Notes: a model not told the origin generated them from the letters alone. Positions 22,967 through 36,095 are shown, numbered from the stretch's first letter. The stretch is 64,000 bases of DNA from Setomelanomma holmii (GCA_010015745.1 ML978225.1:120808-184807); one strand, 5' to 3'. A program made the numbers and translations.

Positions 22967-25900
22967 GTCAGGAAACATGCCGACAAAGGAAAGGTTATCT
23001 GGGTTTCGACTATCGCGTGGTATATACTGCCGAGTACTTTGCGCCCAAAGGTGTGGCTAACTGAGACATCTCCCATTTCTCAGACGTGGCCCACAAATGT
23101 GGGCGTGGTCAAGGAAGCTACCACTTGAGAGCGCTTGACAGCCTGACCGTTGGGTTTTCACAAAGTCGAGCCCGGGAAAGCTTCGGTCTTGGGACGATCG
23201 TCTATAGTTTTGTAGCTTGGAGCGACAAGGGACCACAGTGAATCTAAGGCTCAGTGGACTGCACTCGCCCATGTGTTCTAGTTGCACAGCAAGAAGTGAA
23301 TTTGCCTCGCTGGCGTGCTGATGGGGATCTCATGGACTACGGCGATTGGCATATTAGAGGTGAGCGGCAGACTAGCTTCACATAGGTCGAAATCGGTACC
23401 AGTAGAAACAGGTACAGACTCCGGTTGGTTCGTAGAAAGATACTAAGGCTGCTGCGTTCGCGGTAGTCGTTCCGCCCGCTCAGCCATGTGGCACTGGATA
23501 AAGAATCGACGTACGACTTTGCCTTCCAAGCTCATCCGTCATGCCTCAACCCTCCTTCCCAAAGCATGCGACACTTTTCACTTTGCTGATTCGATTTGCG
23601 GATGTGGCGGAGGCACGGTCATTGAAAAGCACGACCAGGGCGATCCGCAGTCACTGTGAGGCGTTGTCCCGTGTGGCGTCGTCGGAGAGCTTTCACAAGA
23701 GTGCCTAGCGACACTCGACGCCTCATATGGGGGTAGGTCAACCCAATGCAATGCAATGTGACTGCTCGGTCCGTCACAACGGGGCCAGTATGCCTCACAA
23801 CCACTCCCCGTTTGTTGCTCCGTAAATTGAGGCGCGGAAAGATTTGGTGAAGTAGGTTGCTGTTCAGGTCAGAGGCAACAGCTGGAAGAATTATAAAGCA
23901 CACATGCGCCTTGGACTATGAGAACCATCAACACATCAGCCGACTTCTCGATCTTCAATCCTTCCACTCAAAAAGCACAAGATTCTTACCATCAGTTTTC
24001 ATGACGATGGCTACCCCATCCGGGACTGGAGGACAGCAATACCAAAGGCCTTCAGGCGGACGCTCAACGGGAGCAGCAGGTGGTGCATATGGAAAATTCA
24101 ACTGCAGAAATTGGCAGGTCCCTGGCCATCCTCCAAATGTCATTGTGAGCCAGAACGGCCAGCAGTGCGCTCACTGTCTAGTTAGTCACAAACCGTACCA
24201 TGGAACCGCAGCCCGCTAACGATCGCACCAGAGTCAAGACCAGCCCCGAAATCAGTCCGGCTAGTATCGAGCTGAAAGAGCCTTGTCCGTCCGAACGTCC
24301 ACCAAACGGCATACACACATGGTGCGACTCGCTAAAGTGCAATCTTGGGAGGCTTTTCTGTCGATATTGGGCGTCGTGGAGCGAAGACCAAATGGTCCAT
24401 GCTGTTATATGATAGCGGTCTGATTCTTAGAGATTTCTCGGTCACAGCCGGAAGCGATCACTGTAGATGTTGGGCTGCACTGGTCTACATACTTTTTTCT
24501 GTCTAGCAATAACAACCACATTCCTTAATTACACCTTGCGTCACACCCAGCATAGACTGCTTCTACACCTATACACTGACTGATGTATCCTAGTAGTAGC
24601 TTGTCTCACAGGCCTGAATTGCGACGCCCCTGCCTCAAGGACTGCGTGACGTAAACCTTCCTCAATTCTTCTTCGCTAGCACCTCTCCCTCCCCAACTCT
24701 CTGAGCCACAATTACCATCTGAACTCCCTTCACCAATGATTATGTCAAGTATCACGAGTCGACCTTATGTGAATACTGGTGCGCAGCGGGTGATTTCGAC
24801 CTGCAAGCTTCGAGCGCAGGGAAGGTGGCGCACCACGTCGGCAAGGGCGCTGCGGGAAGTCGCCGGAATGCACCAAAACATGCCGAACAAACTCTTTCAG
24901 CCTAATCATTCTGATATCAGCACAAGATTGTTCTTCCAGAACCCTGGAGTAGGGTAAATCATCCACTCCTTCTCGTGCGCCAGACCTCTGTGCCATAGCA
25001 GCTTTCACCACCATCCTAGCACGGACACTCTGAGTTCGAATGGACAGACAGCCCGTCGGAACCGTCTCGTTGCGCGGATTGAACCTATGCAGACGATGAC
25101 GAGATATGGAGCTCTCATCGTTCGCCGGACAACTTCGCCCGAGTCGCATGCTGTCTTGTTGTTGGCCACATGATCTGAGTGGCCACGCAGAGGAGCCCAA
25201 CATGCAGGGTCCCAATACCGCGTGTGCCGTCTCATACTGTGAACCGATTCGAGAACCGCTTGACGTGCGCCGTATCACTTGCCGAACCAGAAGAAAGGTG
25301 CAAACAGAAGTGATTCAGGCTCTCTGCACTCAAGCACTCCGTGCAGACGAATACTGTGCAAAGAGCGTACATCTTTCTCTGGACCCACGCGCTACCACGA
25401 GATCGAGTAGCCTTTGCAAACATTGCCTGGGCTGAGCTCGCTATGACACGTTTTGGAATCGCAAATAACCACCCACGCCGGGTTGGCTCTCTAGACAGCA
25501 GTGCGTGCCCGTTGCTAGACTCGATTGAACGTCATCTAGCACAATCCTTACCTTCCAGGATGCAGGGCTACGGAAACTACACGAAAAAGCGCTTTCAACT
25601 TCATGGGGTTTAACAGGGCAACTGCCCGTCAGCACGATCAAACTCGATGCTTCACTATCACAAACTGAGAGGCGTGCATTACAGAACCACCATGCACACA
25701 TTCTGAAAGTCAATATTGGCGCATTCGATCTTTACCGGAGCATATCAAGCAGAAGCTCCAGGTCCCACACAATGAGCAAGAGCTCACTTCTGGCGCAGCC
25801 AATTCGACCTCGTTGGTTCAGACTGTTGTACGGTACCAAGGCGCATAAAGTCTTGTCTAAGGCTGCGTCCAGATCCCGCACTGACGGCAGAACAATACGC

Positions 25901-28900
25901 TCAACAGTGACACTTGCTCTCTTTCTGCATGGTTTTGTATGGTTGTGTCAGCACTGCCTAGCACCAGCAAATGTGATACTGGCCGTTACTGCAACCCAGG
26001 GCCACCTTCCGCCGATGAAAACTCGTCGTGCTCATACACTTGGTATCGAAAGCCACTGATCAGCAGGCGTCGAATGGTAAGACATCTCTAGGTGACACCC
26101 GAAGCAAGCCTTCCGCATTCGTTACCTTTGTCGGCAGTCATCGTTTCTTTGGCTTGTGGCCTAGGTCGGAAACACGTTTCAAGGAGATGACGTTGATCAG
26201 TGACTGCGAAACGGTGAGCGAGAGTCACTTTTCCGTGCTGATGACTATGGTTGCAGTCATGGCAGCTAGTAGTGGTCCTTCTTCGGCATGCGCAAACATC
26301 AGGGGCTGCCCACAGTTGTTCAAAAAGTGTGTGTTGGGGCTATCGTTTGAAGTGCTCCGAAAGCATGTGACCGAAATGCGATGCGTATTGACGCATGCAA
26401 GACCGGCAGGAAGCGTCACGCTGTCCACGCGACCTTGCCTGCATATGCACCTCTACCGCCCAGACGCGATTATCCCGCTTTTTGACACGTCAACAGAGGA
26501 TTCACTACAGCCTTGAAGGTAGTGGGCCAATCGTAGGCAGCTCTTCCGCGGGTGCTATCTCGGACCACTTACCCGCATTTCCACCTGCTCATCGCAGAAT
26601 TGTCGCTCATGCGTTCATGAGCGCCTTCGCGCTACGTACCAGGTGGTCGGAACTTGCTCGACGCAATGCGAAGTTCTCGCAATTGCAGGCGCTTCAGTTG
26701 TGACGTGTCGCTGCCACCATCTCGCGAGCCTGTTGTCAGCCGGAAGATCTTGACAAGGCTGAAAATTACTTGGTACAGCAACTTGATGCTGGGTGAGGAA
26801 ATCAGAAAGAGATGTTCTTTCTCGGTCGATATGCGTTTCGATGTCCGAATCGGCAAGGCTTTCACCGTTCAGGAAATTATGCAGAATCGCTAAGCGCGCG
26901 GCACAGCACACGAGCGGCAACCACAAGACCCCACCCTGAACCATTGTAACACGAAATCAGCCTACGGGCCGATGTTTGCACCAAGCTCAGCAAGCCATAT
27001 ACGCTAGTTCGTCAGCTGTGCCGCATTAAGCGCCGACTCAAGCGACGAAAGCCTGGCTTCATGAAACCACACTGTCGGGACCGCGAGGCGCAAAGCAGTG
27101 GTCGAGAAGGCACCAAAATGAAGCCTGGAAGAACTTTGGAATGGCCAGGACTCTGAAGCGGCCAGACTCAGATGACGAGGCAGATATATCGAAGCTGACA
27201 ATGTGATGCATGACTGAGCTGAAACCTTCACTCTTTCTTTCATCGCGGCGCATGGCATCTTGGCCACCATCGGTCTCTCCGGCCATGACGGTTGGGCAAA
27301 TTGAAGCGCTTAAGTTGAAATCCCCTGCAGGCTGATGTGACAACGCGTCTGTCTACCACGCTGCTTCCCTGCGTAAGTCTGCCGTGCATCTTTCCACTGC
27401 GCTCTTCTCGATTCCGTCACTGTTTTGGCCTAGCCCTATCGGGTTGAAAATGACCCGTCGCCGGCTGCCACTGCAGAGGCGGAAGCACAAAGCAAGCGAT
27501 CGTATGACAGAGCACGATCATAGTCAAGAGCGCGACCAGCATGGCGCTTCGGCCTCGTGACAGGAACCGCAGCTCGCTTGGAGGTCATCGAATAGTGAGG
27601 CGCACTGAACAATTGCGTTTGCCTGGAGGCAGTTTCATTCACGGACTTGCTCCGAGTATCGTCGATTTCGTCACTGGCAGAATACGACCTCCTTCGCGTG
27701 AACCACAGTCTCGGTACATCATCCCTTGACGAGCAATATTGACACGGTCGATGTTCACTTTTCCCCACAACGATATGCAAACTTCCTTCTCACATCGAAG
27801 AGTACGCCCCGTCATGTTACTCAAGCCATAGCAAAATGTCGAAAATGAAATCACTGAATGTATGTAGCCCAAGTAACCTATGAGACTACTCACTGACATT
27901 TGACAGACTTCCAACTCTCTCTTCCTCAAACACCACTTCAGTCAAAAGTCACTCAGTCAAAGATCACCTCCCGCAACCGTAGCACAATCGCGGTATATAC
28001 AACTTCCGCGACTTATCGAGCGGTTGAACGGACCAAACGCGGCCGACGAAGAGGCATGCACTTCGCAAGACTGGACGACTTCCAGCGCGATCGTCACGAA
28101 CCAGACATGGCAGCCTAAGCAGACGTAAGATTCCTGCATCTATACGCGATATCAAATAGGAGGAGAAGCATAAATTAGATTCATATGTCATCAGCCCCCA
28201 GATGTCTTCTTTGTACATCGATTCAAGCACCGCACCAAAGGCCCATTTTTTCCAGACGGCACGTACATGCATAGCCCAGAAAACACTTCTCCTTTCCTTG
28301 CCTCGATCGTTCTCCTACCAGCCAGTAACACCTCTCGAACCTCCCATCTTCGCAAGACATAGATACCCAAACACAATACAAGCTTCACGTTTCATACCTG
28401 GTCAATCCCATTCCACCAGCGCCCACACCAGCTCTCTCCCGTCGAAGATCTGCACCTGTCCGCAAACAAACACCCCGTTGCGCAGAACCTCGTCTCTGCT
28501 CCGTCGTCAGCAACCCGTAGTGACACAATGTTATACCTCTGCACCGCTGTACAGAGTGACGTTTCCCGCTAGATTTACGCTCCCGCATAGTCTCTTGGAG
28601 CCTCATAGTCTTCGAGAAGGGACTGAGATCCGCAAGGTAAATCTGAGGACATACAGACATACAGGTTATCACAAGACGACACAGCTGGTCATCGCCATCC
28701 GCAGAGGTCGAGTAGAGCACGCCGGCACGAATTAGTGCGACGTTTGATAATAATGCTCTTGCCTATGCGCAGGGGATACTCGTGCGTCTGACTTCAGATG
28801 CTATTTCCTCGACGGTGCCTAGCTCCCCTTCTCGGGCGCAAAGAGTTCATCAGCAGCAACGCCACATACATACTGGACTTAACATCGGCTTCAAACATAA

Positions 28901-29129
28901 AATCCATTTAGAGAATCGTTGCTTGAATTGAACTAAGTATGTTGCATGCTATCCATTGATTTGATTATCATTACTCCACCTTTCGCCCTTGAATGCTGTC
29001 ATCGCCGTCATTAGGTACCGTGCACGAGACGCCACGCGATTTTGCTTCCAGTGTCTTTGCATTTGCACCATAAGTGGCGCCATAGACCTGATCAGATAGG
29101 GAGAGGCTTCACTCATGTCGTCAAAGATG
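22967..29129. other. 6.2 kb gene-poor block
   Basis: By far the longest stretch without a convincing gene. Base composition looks ordinary, with no strong AT bias of the kind left by heavy RIP. Many ORFs of 60-177 codons overlap on both strands, none with a recognisable domain. The only candidates are a 72-codon ORF at 24001 and the strand-ambiguous ORF pair at 28.2-28.7 kb. No tRNA, long inverted repeat or transposase fragment was recognised by eye. Confidence 0.5.
24001..24219 (+). CDS. Possible small hypothetical protein (weak)
   Basis: A 72-codon ORF starting MTMATPSGTGGQQYQRP, Gly-rich, with a cysteine cluster (NCRNWQ, QQCAHCLVSH) near the end. A TATAAAG lies at 23892, about 110 bp upstream. 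No family recognised. A short uORF precedes it from 23919. Coding status is doubtful; a spliced transcript ending differently after AHCLV is also possible. Confidence 0.2.
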   Translation: MTMATPSGTGGQQYQRPSGGRSTGAAGGAYGKFNCRNWQVPGHPPNVIVSQNGQQCAHCLVSHKPYHGTAAR

Positions 29130-32100
29130 TCAATCCAGTCCGGTGAGATTTACGTCCCAGTTTCTGTCTTCATGTTAGCAACGTCTTTACCACCGCACAA
29201 AGAGCATGCATGACTTACCAGTCTCAATACCTGGCTGTCTACCATCCAGCCCACCTGTGACCTTCTTCTTAAGTTTCGCCAGGCCAATCTTCGCCTCATT
29301 CTTCGCAAATCTTGCGTTACGTGCAGGCTTCCACTGCATCATACCGCGATGCTTCCGCTCCTCAGTCCGCTTATTCGCCTTCTTGTAGTCCTTGCTCGAC
29401 TGCGACGAGCCGTTTGTCGTCGTTGTCGTAGCGGTAGTGTCGGTGCGATCAGTAGCTAGTGATGCGCGAGGATCGCTGTTTGGCGACAGATCGGTAGGTT
29501 GATGCTTGATGCCAGCGTTGGGGTTATCAAGGGATGTTTTGGCTTGGTCGCCGCCGCCAGGTCCGCCGGACATGGCAGATGCATTGCCGACATTTGAGGC
29601 ATCTTCGACGCCAAGGTCTGACGAAGAGTCGGAATTGTCGTCACTGTCGTCACTATCGTCATTCTCCTCGTTGTCTGAGGGATGGTAGCGGTCGTGCAGT
29701 GGCTCATCGACACCAGGTTCTCGTCGCTTCTGGCCCTTTGTGTTCAAGTAGGCCTTGGGATCATCGCCAAATGCGCCAGACCAGTCTTGACCGTCCTTGG
29801 CGAGCCACTTCCGCTTCTCATCCTCGTCTGCATTCTTGAGAATGTCGCGGCCGGCTGTGAGCGACTCCTCGTGCAGTTGCTTGACGCGCTCTGGAAGCTC
29901 CTTCTCGACCTTGCGGTTGCGCACGCCTTCTGTGAGACATGCCTCCCAAGTCTCATAGGTCTCGCGAGATTGGTTGTCAGAGACAAAGGCCTCGTGCGAC
30001 TCGTCTGTGCCAGCCTTGAAACGAGCGCGGAACTGGAGACGACCAACTTCCTTGAGATCCTCGAGACCAGGCTCTTTTTCGCAATTGGATTCGGTGATGT
30101 AGTTTTGAGTGAGGCGAGCTGGGTGCTGTGTCGTCCAAATGGGAATGTTGATATCAGTGTCCTCGTTGTCGATGAAGTGCTGCAGCCAGATGACGGCATA
30201 GGCATCCGCCTTGCGCTTGTTGGCAACATGGAACTCGAACACGATTGGTGACCTGTAACGGTGCTTGACTGGAAGGCGAACATTGTTTGCTCCATCATGC
30301 TCAGTCAGATCGAAGTAGTAACCATCACCCTCGTCAAGCTTCTTTGCGTGGGTGCGGCTAATCTTTCCAGTAGATCCTCCAGTTCGCAGGCGAAGCTTTG
30401 GTGTATGTGAATAGCCAGTGGCGAGGATGCGCTCAGAGCGGAACTCAAATGTGCCAACATCCCAGCCTAGCATGTTGGGCGGCAGACGAGTCTCAATGCT
30501 CCGGAAGAGAAGCGAGATGCGGATACGGCCAAAACCAATGCCGCCGTCGAGTGGGTACCAGCGAGTGACCTGTGATGACGTCTCGAGAATGTCGGACAGC
30601 TTAAGTGGTACGACGCCGAGGATTGGATCGTGCTCGCGGTTTCTCTGATCACGGACCGTGACGGTGATGATTGCTGAACGCCAGTCGCGAATGAAGCGCT
30701 CCGTTCCGGCATTGAAGATAGGCTGAGACGAGACAGCCTTTGATCGAGTGCGGTAGACAAGTTCGTCGTTGTAGAGAATGGTGCAGTAGCTTGTCGGCAA
30801 TTCACCACCGGTCTCCTCCTTCGCCTCGCCGTATGGCTTCGCGGGTTCGTACTCGCGTCCCTTGAAGTTACCCGTGGTACCCTTGATGTTCTCCAGCTCC
30901 AGATTGACGATCTGATGGACAACGACACTGCAGATACCGCTGGGCCATAGAGGATCCGGAGGAGTGTGCATGACTGCGTCGTCCTCTTCGCTGTTGATAA
31001 CGCCTTTCTCGTCCTGGAGTCTTTCGTCGTGCTTGAGCTGATCTGGCAGAGCCTTGTTCTTACCATCGGTCCGCATCTCTTTCCGAAATTGGGGCTTGCT
31101 GAAATAGCCAACCTCCCAGTGGAGCTCTCCGGGCATCTCGCTATCAGGATCCATGCCTGCCAATTTCGAGACTTGTGGGTACATCTTTCCGGGGTGCTGA
31201 ATCATCTTCTGCATGGAAAGCTCAACTTTGCCGACGATGTCGTCCGAGGTGTGGCGATCAGAATCCCAAAGCTCGACACTAAGGTTCTCGTCCGCCTTGA
31301 TGAGTTCAGGTCCAACGAGCAAAGCAGCAGTCTCTTCCCAGAGGGGGTTCAGGTCATCGGTAATGACACGAGTGCAGTACATTGGCTTGCCATACTTGGA
31401 GAAGGCTAATGTTATGTATGGGTCGCTTCCGCCATGCTTCGAGCCGCGGCGGTCCTGCTTGCTCAATCCAGTAGCGCGATGGATACGGATCCACAGAACG
31501 CCAAGAGCTTCGGTATCCTTCTGAATAGGGTCGCCTTGAAGGATAGCCCTCATATCGATTGACATGGACTTGGGCGCAACGTACACTACATGTGTTAGCG
31601 TTGTTCTCCTAATCATAAACATAGCTGTACTCACTGCTCGCGGCTGCCTTGATGGCGTAGTTGACGAAGTTACTAATCAATGGCAGGTTCAAGATGTTCA
31701 CACCCTTCTCGACCATAGGTATGCATCCAGCGGTGACTTGCGGCGCCCCCATCAGGGTGAAAGTCAAAGTCTTCAGGAATGGGGGTTCCGGTGTCATGGC
31801 CATGCGGAGTCGGACAGTGCCGACCAAACCCTGCAATTCCACGAAGATCGGCAGCGGTACACCAAAGAGACCCTTAATCCCTAGGTAGAAAACCATTTGC
31901 ATGTGCAGATTGCGCGCTTTGTCCGAAGCACGCTTCCCGCTTGGCTTGGCGTGATAGGCGAACGACACCTCGAGGTTGTAGTAGTCTCCACCTTCCTCAT
32001 CTGCGGCCGCCTCTTGAGGGTCTTTGGTCTTCTTGTTCTCCTCATGGATCGCCTTCTTCATATCTCCCATATGTGCGTCCGGGAGAGCTCGAAGACTCAG

Positions 32101-33123
32101 AATTCTGATGGGATTGCTGCCCTGGTTTATTTCGGCAACGCGGACATTCTCGATTATGCCTGGGACAGATGCTTGCATAATGTCTTCAAGCATGTCTGCT
32201 ACACCCTGGAACATATCAGGATTGATGAGCCCCCAGACAATGGCGAGTAATGTGTTCATCCATTCGACCGATTCCGGAAGCAAGTTCAGGGTCGCCTATA
32301 GCATGCTTTAGCTTTCATCCAAATATTGACGGAGGGACGCACCATCTGGCCTCGAGTCTGTTCGCTATGCCATTCAACCTCTCTGCCACTTCGCACGACT
32401 TCTTTCATCCACAGCCATACTCCGGATGACAAGCACATTCCCAGTGGTATCAGACCTTTGAGTGCGCCTCCGAACATCTTGCCAACAACAGTTGTGGTGA
32501 CTAGTATTCCGATGCAGAGAATGCCAGCGCGCTTCTCCAGAGCAGCGAAGGTAGGCTCGTAGCTGACTGACGGCGTTGGGTGGAAAAGGACATTGGTCTT
32601 CTCGCCGTGAATAGGTACGTCTGATGTTGTCCCTTCGGCTACGGGATCGGGCGGCGCTGTGACGTCCTGGTTATGCTTGTAGTCTTCGAGCGACTGGTGC
32701 GGATCTGTCTTGATGGGCTGTGCTGTGTCAACTGATGGTCTCGTATATGACATCAAATTTGCATACTGTAGCCTTATTCAAGTTCGCGTTTGGTACCACG
32801 AGATGAGGGTTCTCCACCTCTTTCATCATAGCCTTGTCCACATCTGAGATGGTGACCTGGTTGCCAGTTGTGGGGTCTGTGACCGTCTTCTCTGTGCCTT
32901 CTACGGCCCTCTTTTGCATCTGGTGCGGCTGAGCCTCACCAGCTGTTGTGGCCTTTTGCCCCGACTTCCGGGCCTGCTTGTCGGCGACGGCTTGCTCATC
33001 GAGCTGACGATCTCGCTCCTTCTTGTCCCTGTCCAAGTTCTCGACAAACTGCTTCACTGTGGGAATCGGATTGTGCCCCGAGTAATGGCCTCCCGGCGCC
33101 TTTTGCTGTTGTTGAGTCGCCAT
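29130..33123 (-). CDS. Tricalbin / extended-synaptotagmin-like ER membrane tether (SMP + C2 domains)
   Basis: 1265 aa in five exons (33123-32767, 32717-32343, 32295-31635, 31585-29219, 29167-29130; introns 47-51 nt). Residues 1-170 are cytosolic and charged (start MATQQQQKAPGGHYSG). A hydrophobic hairpin at about 178-225 (GILCIGILVTTTVVGKMFGG... MCLSSGVWLWM) should anchor it in the ER. An SMP-type lipid-transfer domain occupies ~245-465 (SVEWMNTLLAIVWGLINPDM to SKLAAA-type helices and LVGTVRLRM). Next are C2 domains near 490-610 (GSDPYITLAFS, LNPLWEE) and 680-850 (YCTILYNDELVYRT). A long tail with an Asp/Ser-rich acidic stretch (~29600-29680) ends DRNWDVNLTGLD, formed by the last 38-nt exon. 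Known relatives bridge ER and plasma membrane and transfer lipids; the role here is inferred from architecture. Divergent from nagA. Confidence 0.88.
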
Positions 33124-33698
33124 GCTGTGCAGTGTGCCAGCTCCTAGGACCTGAGGAGTAGGGACGATGATCGCAAGCCTCACCCACAACGAATTGTGGC
33201 TAGAGAGGAGGAAGGTGACAGACGGAGGAGGAGCAGAGGAGAAATCAAGCAAGGCGGAGAGCTTTCCGCGCACGACGCAAAAGCAGGAAAGACGCACTTC
33301 TCAAAGGAAGTTCGCGGGGAAGGTGCTGCGCGGCACAACTACGTCATTAGGAGCTGTATCACTTCCTTTCGACACTAGGAGGGGCGCCACGATGCCAAAG
33401 GCAAAAAAACGCGCCGTCTTCAGCTCTTGATTCTGCACGACAAGCAGCTGCCGTGGCTGCCGCATATCCACTGTGGCTGCGTCCAGTCAAATTATCCCAG
33501 GGGGCACATCAGAATCCATGCGCGCGATCTCTCTGCGCTGACGTACTTCATGATCGTCGCGTGGGCGCATTGGCCAATTGGAGAGCCCAACGTCCGCGGG
33601 GCGATCGTCTAGGCTTACTTCGGACTATCACGATCCCAACTTCAGCATTCCTGTCCAAAAGGATCCCGCTACCAAGACTTTGGCCGCGTGCACTGATC
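33124..33698. other. Divergent intergenic region (tricalbin / nagA)
   Basis: 575 bp between start codons, with a purine-rich run around 33196-33260 that should be the tricalbin-proximal leader side, and a palindromic CCAAT site near 33570. No gene seen. Confidence 0.45.
33569..33578. promoter_or_regulatory. Palindromic double CCAAT box
   Basis: ATTGGCCAAT is a perfect 10-bp palindrome that gives a CCAAT pentamer on each strand, placed 121 bp from the nagA ATG and ~446 bp from the tricalbin ATG. CCAAT is the site of the fungal HAP/NF-Y complex; use here is inferred. Confidence 0.4.
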
Positions 33699-35221
33699 AT
33701 GTCGGGCTGGTTCACTCTTTTCACAAACTGTCGCTACATTCTCAACGGCGAGCTCGTGGAAGACCACCTGGTCATCTCGGATGAGACTGGGCTGATATTG
33801 AAAAGAGAAGGGTACATTGGTGGTGAGGCGATAGACCTAGAGGATAATATCATCGCTCCTGGGTTTCTGGAGTTGCATACCAATGGCGCAAATGGGTTTC
33901 ATTTTACCCATTTCGAGGATGAGAAGAGCTATTCGAGGAAGGTAGATGACATTGCGAGGTACTATGCGACACAAGGCGTTACTGGCTTTTATGCTACAAT
34001 ACCTACTGTGAAGAGTGAAGAATTTCACAAGGTCAGATTATCTTCCACTCGTGTCTATTCCCAAGCTTCCCCAGGTGCATGATGACAGTGTAGTTGGATG
34101 GGGACAACTGAACTTGCAAGCGGCCCAAGGACGGTACAAGGAACACCAACCATCCTGGAGGGAATCATGAGAATAGTCAGAATTGAACACTACAATTTTC
34201 GAGCTCGCGAAAGCTCCCCAACGACCTTGTGTGACAAGTCGGAAACCAGACTTGCATCTCGTCTCTGCAACGACTAGGATACTCTGGACGAACCTCAACT
34301 AACACCACCCAGATCCTCCCCTCGCTCAATCCCCGCTCAATTCCAAACTCCGCCTCCCTCCTCGGCGCGCACGTCGAAGGCCCCTACCTCCACCCCTCCA
34401 AAAACGGTGCACACAACGCCGCCCTCTTCGCACCCCCCGACACTGACCCAACATCCATCTACGGCCCCTCCAACCTGTCCAACGCCATAAAACTCATCAC
34501 CCTCGCCCCCGAACTCTCCGGCGCCCCCTTCCTCATCAAAGACCTCGTCGCCCACGGCATAAAGGTATCTATGGGCCACTCGACCGCCACATACGAAGAC
34601 GGTCTCGCAGGCCTGTACGCGGGCGCGACGTGCTTAACACACACGCTCAACGCCATGCGGGGCCTGGGATCCCGCGCGCCTGGCCTAGCGGGACTAATTT
34701 CCATGCCGAAAATGCATCAGCCGCCGACGCCGTATTACACGCTCATCGCCGACGGGCAGCATTTACATCCGAGCACGGTGTCGTTGCTGTATCGCGCGAA
34801 TCCGAAGCGTGCGATTACGATCACGGATAGTATTGAGCTTGCGTCGCTTCCGGATGGGACGTACCCGGGACATAGTCAGATTCCGCATCAACAAACGAAA
34901 GCTGGTGATCGGGCGACGATCGCGGGGACGGATACGTTAATAGGCGGGTGTATACCGCTGCAGCAAAGTGTGCGGAATTTGATGGATTGGAGTGGGTGTG
35001 GGATTGCGGAGGCAGTGGGGACGGTGACGGAGAATGTGGCGGGCTTCATGGGGATTGATGGCGAGGGTGGGAGGGGTGTGCTGAAAGAGGGACGGAGAGC
35101 GGATTTGACGGTGCTGAGTGAGAAGGGTGAGGTGCTGCAGACGTGGGTTGCAGGTGTGAAGGTTTGGGATAGGGAGGAGGAGGTTGTGATGAGGGAGAAT
35201 GATGGGGAGGCGAGAGGGTGA
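33699..35221 (+). CDS. nagA: N-acetylglucosamine-6-phosphate deacetylase
   Basis: Metal-dependent amidohydrolase of amino-sugar catabolism: N-acetylglucosamine 6-phosphate to glucosamine 6-phosphate plus acetate, in the cytosol. Two exons, 33699-34031 and 34313-35221 (413 aa). The splice joins TIPTVKSEEFHK to ILPSLNPRS in frame, exactly where the TIM barrel continues. Motifs: start MSGWFTLFTNCRYILNG, LEDNIIAPGFLELHTNGANG (metal-site strand), GAHVEGPYLHP (metal-binding Glu), MGHSTAT, THTLNAM, ADGQHL and ITDSIELA (catalytic Asp). The C-terminal beta-sandwich strand GRRADLTVLSEKG is present. The 281-nt intron is much longer than its neighbours' and ends CTAACACCACCCAG. No other GlcNAc-pathway gene is adjacent. 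Confidence 0.93.
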
Positions 35222-36095
35222 TGTGAACAAATTCATGGTCGATTGCTGTAGTTGCGACTCGACCATGGAGATACTTAAACTACCTCTCACAGTGTATGAC
35301 GATGAGTTCAGTGGACAGGAGATCCCCACCCATCATGTCGCTCACCTCTTTTTCAACCTCTTCACGCCCCCCTTCAATTTGGCAAATCTCGTCCTGGTGC
35401 AGATTGCTGTGCCATGAAACCAACGTCGCTCACTTCAGCTTGCTCGCGTGATACCTAGAGTGAATTGAGTACACCGTTAAACATCTCAGTGTAATTTCAC
35501 CCACGACACGGCGAAGTTGAAAAGTACAAAAGCGCAATACTTTAGTCCGGTGCTGCATCGGAAAAGGACTGCGAAGAAACCTCATCAGCAATATAGCACT
35601 GAGTTGTGGAATGAATTGAGCCCTTTAGAGGTCGGCATGCCATACCTTCATCCAGCTCTCGTAAATCGTGCAAGTTGTCTTGTTCTCGATATACAGTGTT
35701 GAACGCTGATGTTCTGAGCAGACTGATTGTTATCAACTCACTTTGTTGCTATCCAGTAACAAGTCAAACGCACGAATCTCGAAAGTTCGCTAAGTCTTTT
35801 CACTCACATCTAGTGTCCCCTAACGAGTACTCTTTCAAGACAATTTCCGGGATTTCTTCCATAGTCCGCTTTCATGGGTGTTGAGTTCAACAACGTGACA
35901 AGCAGTGTCCACGGACTCGGACAGCTAGGGCTGTAAGGATGTCATAGGTCCATTTATTCGGATATGTACGGCCGACTCCTCGTAAACGTACATTCTCCCC
36001 TCGACAAGCATGCACGTCTGATCAGACCCAATGCTCACTCGCTGAATGTCAATCTCCAAACGTCAACCCTCACTCCCCTCCAACCTCATCCCACC
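35222..36095. other. Convergent 3' intergenic region
   Basis: 874 bp between the stops of nagA (+) and the 133-aa gene (-). ORFs of 60-70 codons only; no family recognised. Confidence 0.5.

Noticed and set aside
24745..25278. 177-codon minus-strand ORF in the gene-poor block
   Set aside because: Arg/Ser-rich composition without domain, overlapped by ORFs of similar length on the other strand; no splice or promoter support.
28202..28735. 177-codon plus-strand ORF
   Set aside because: Composition (Thr/Ser/Pro/Arg) resembles the antisense of a coding-like minus strand; no family or start context.
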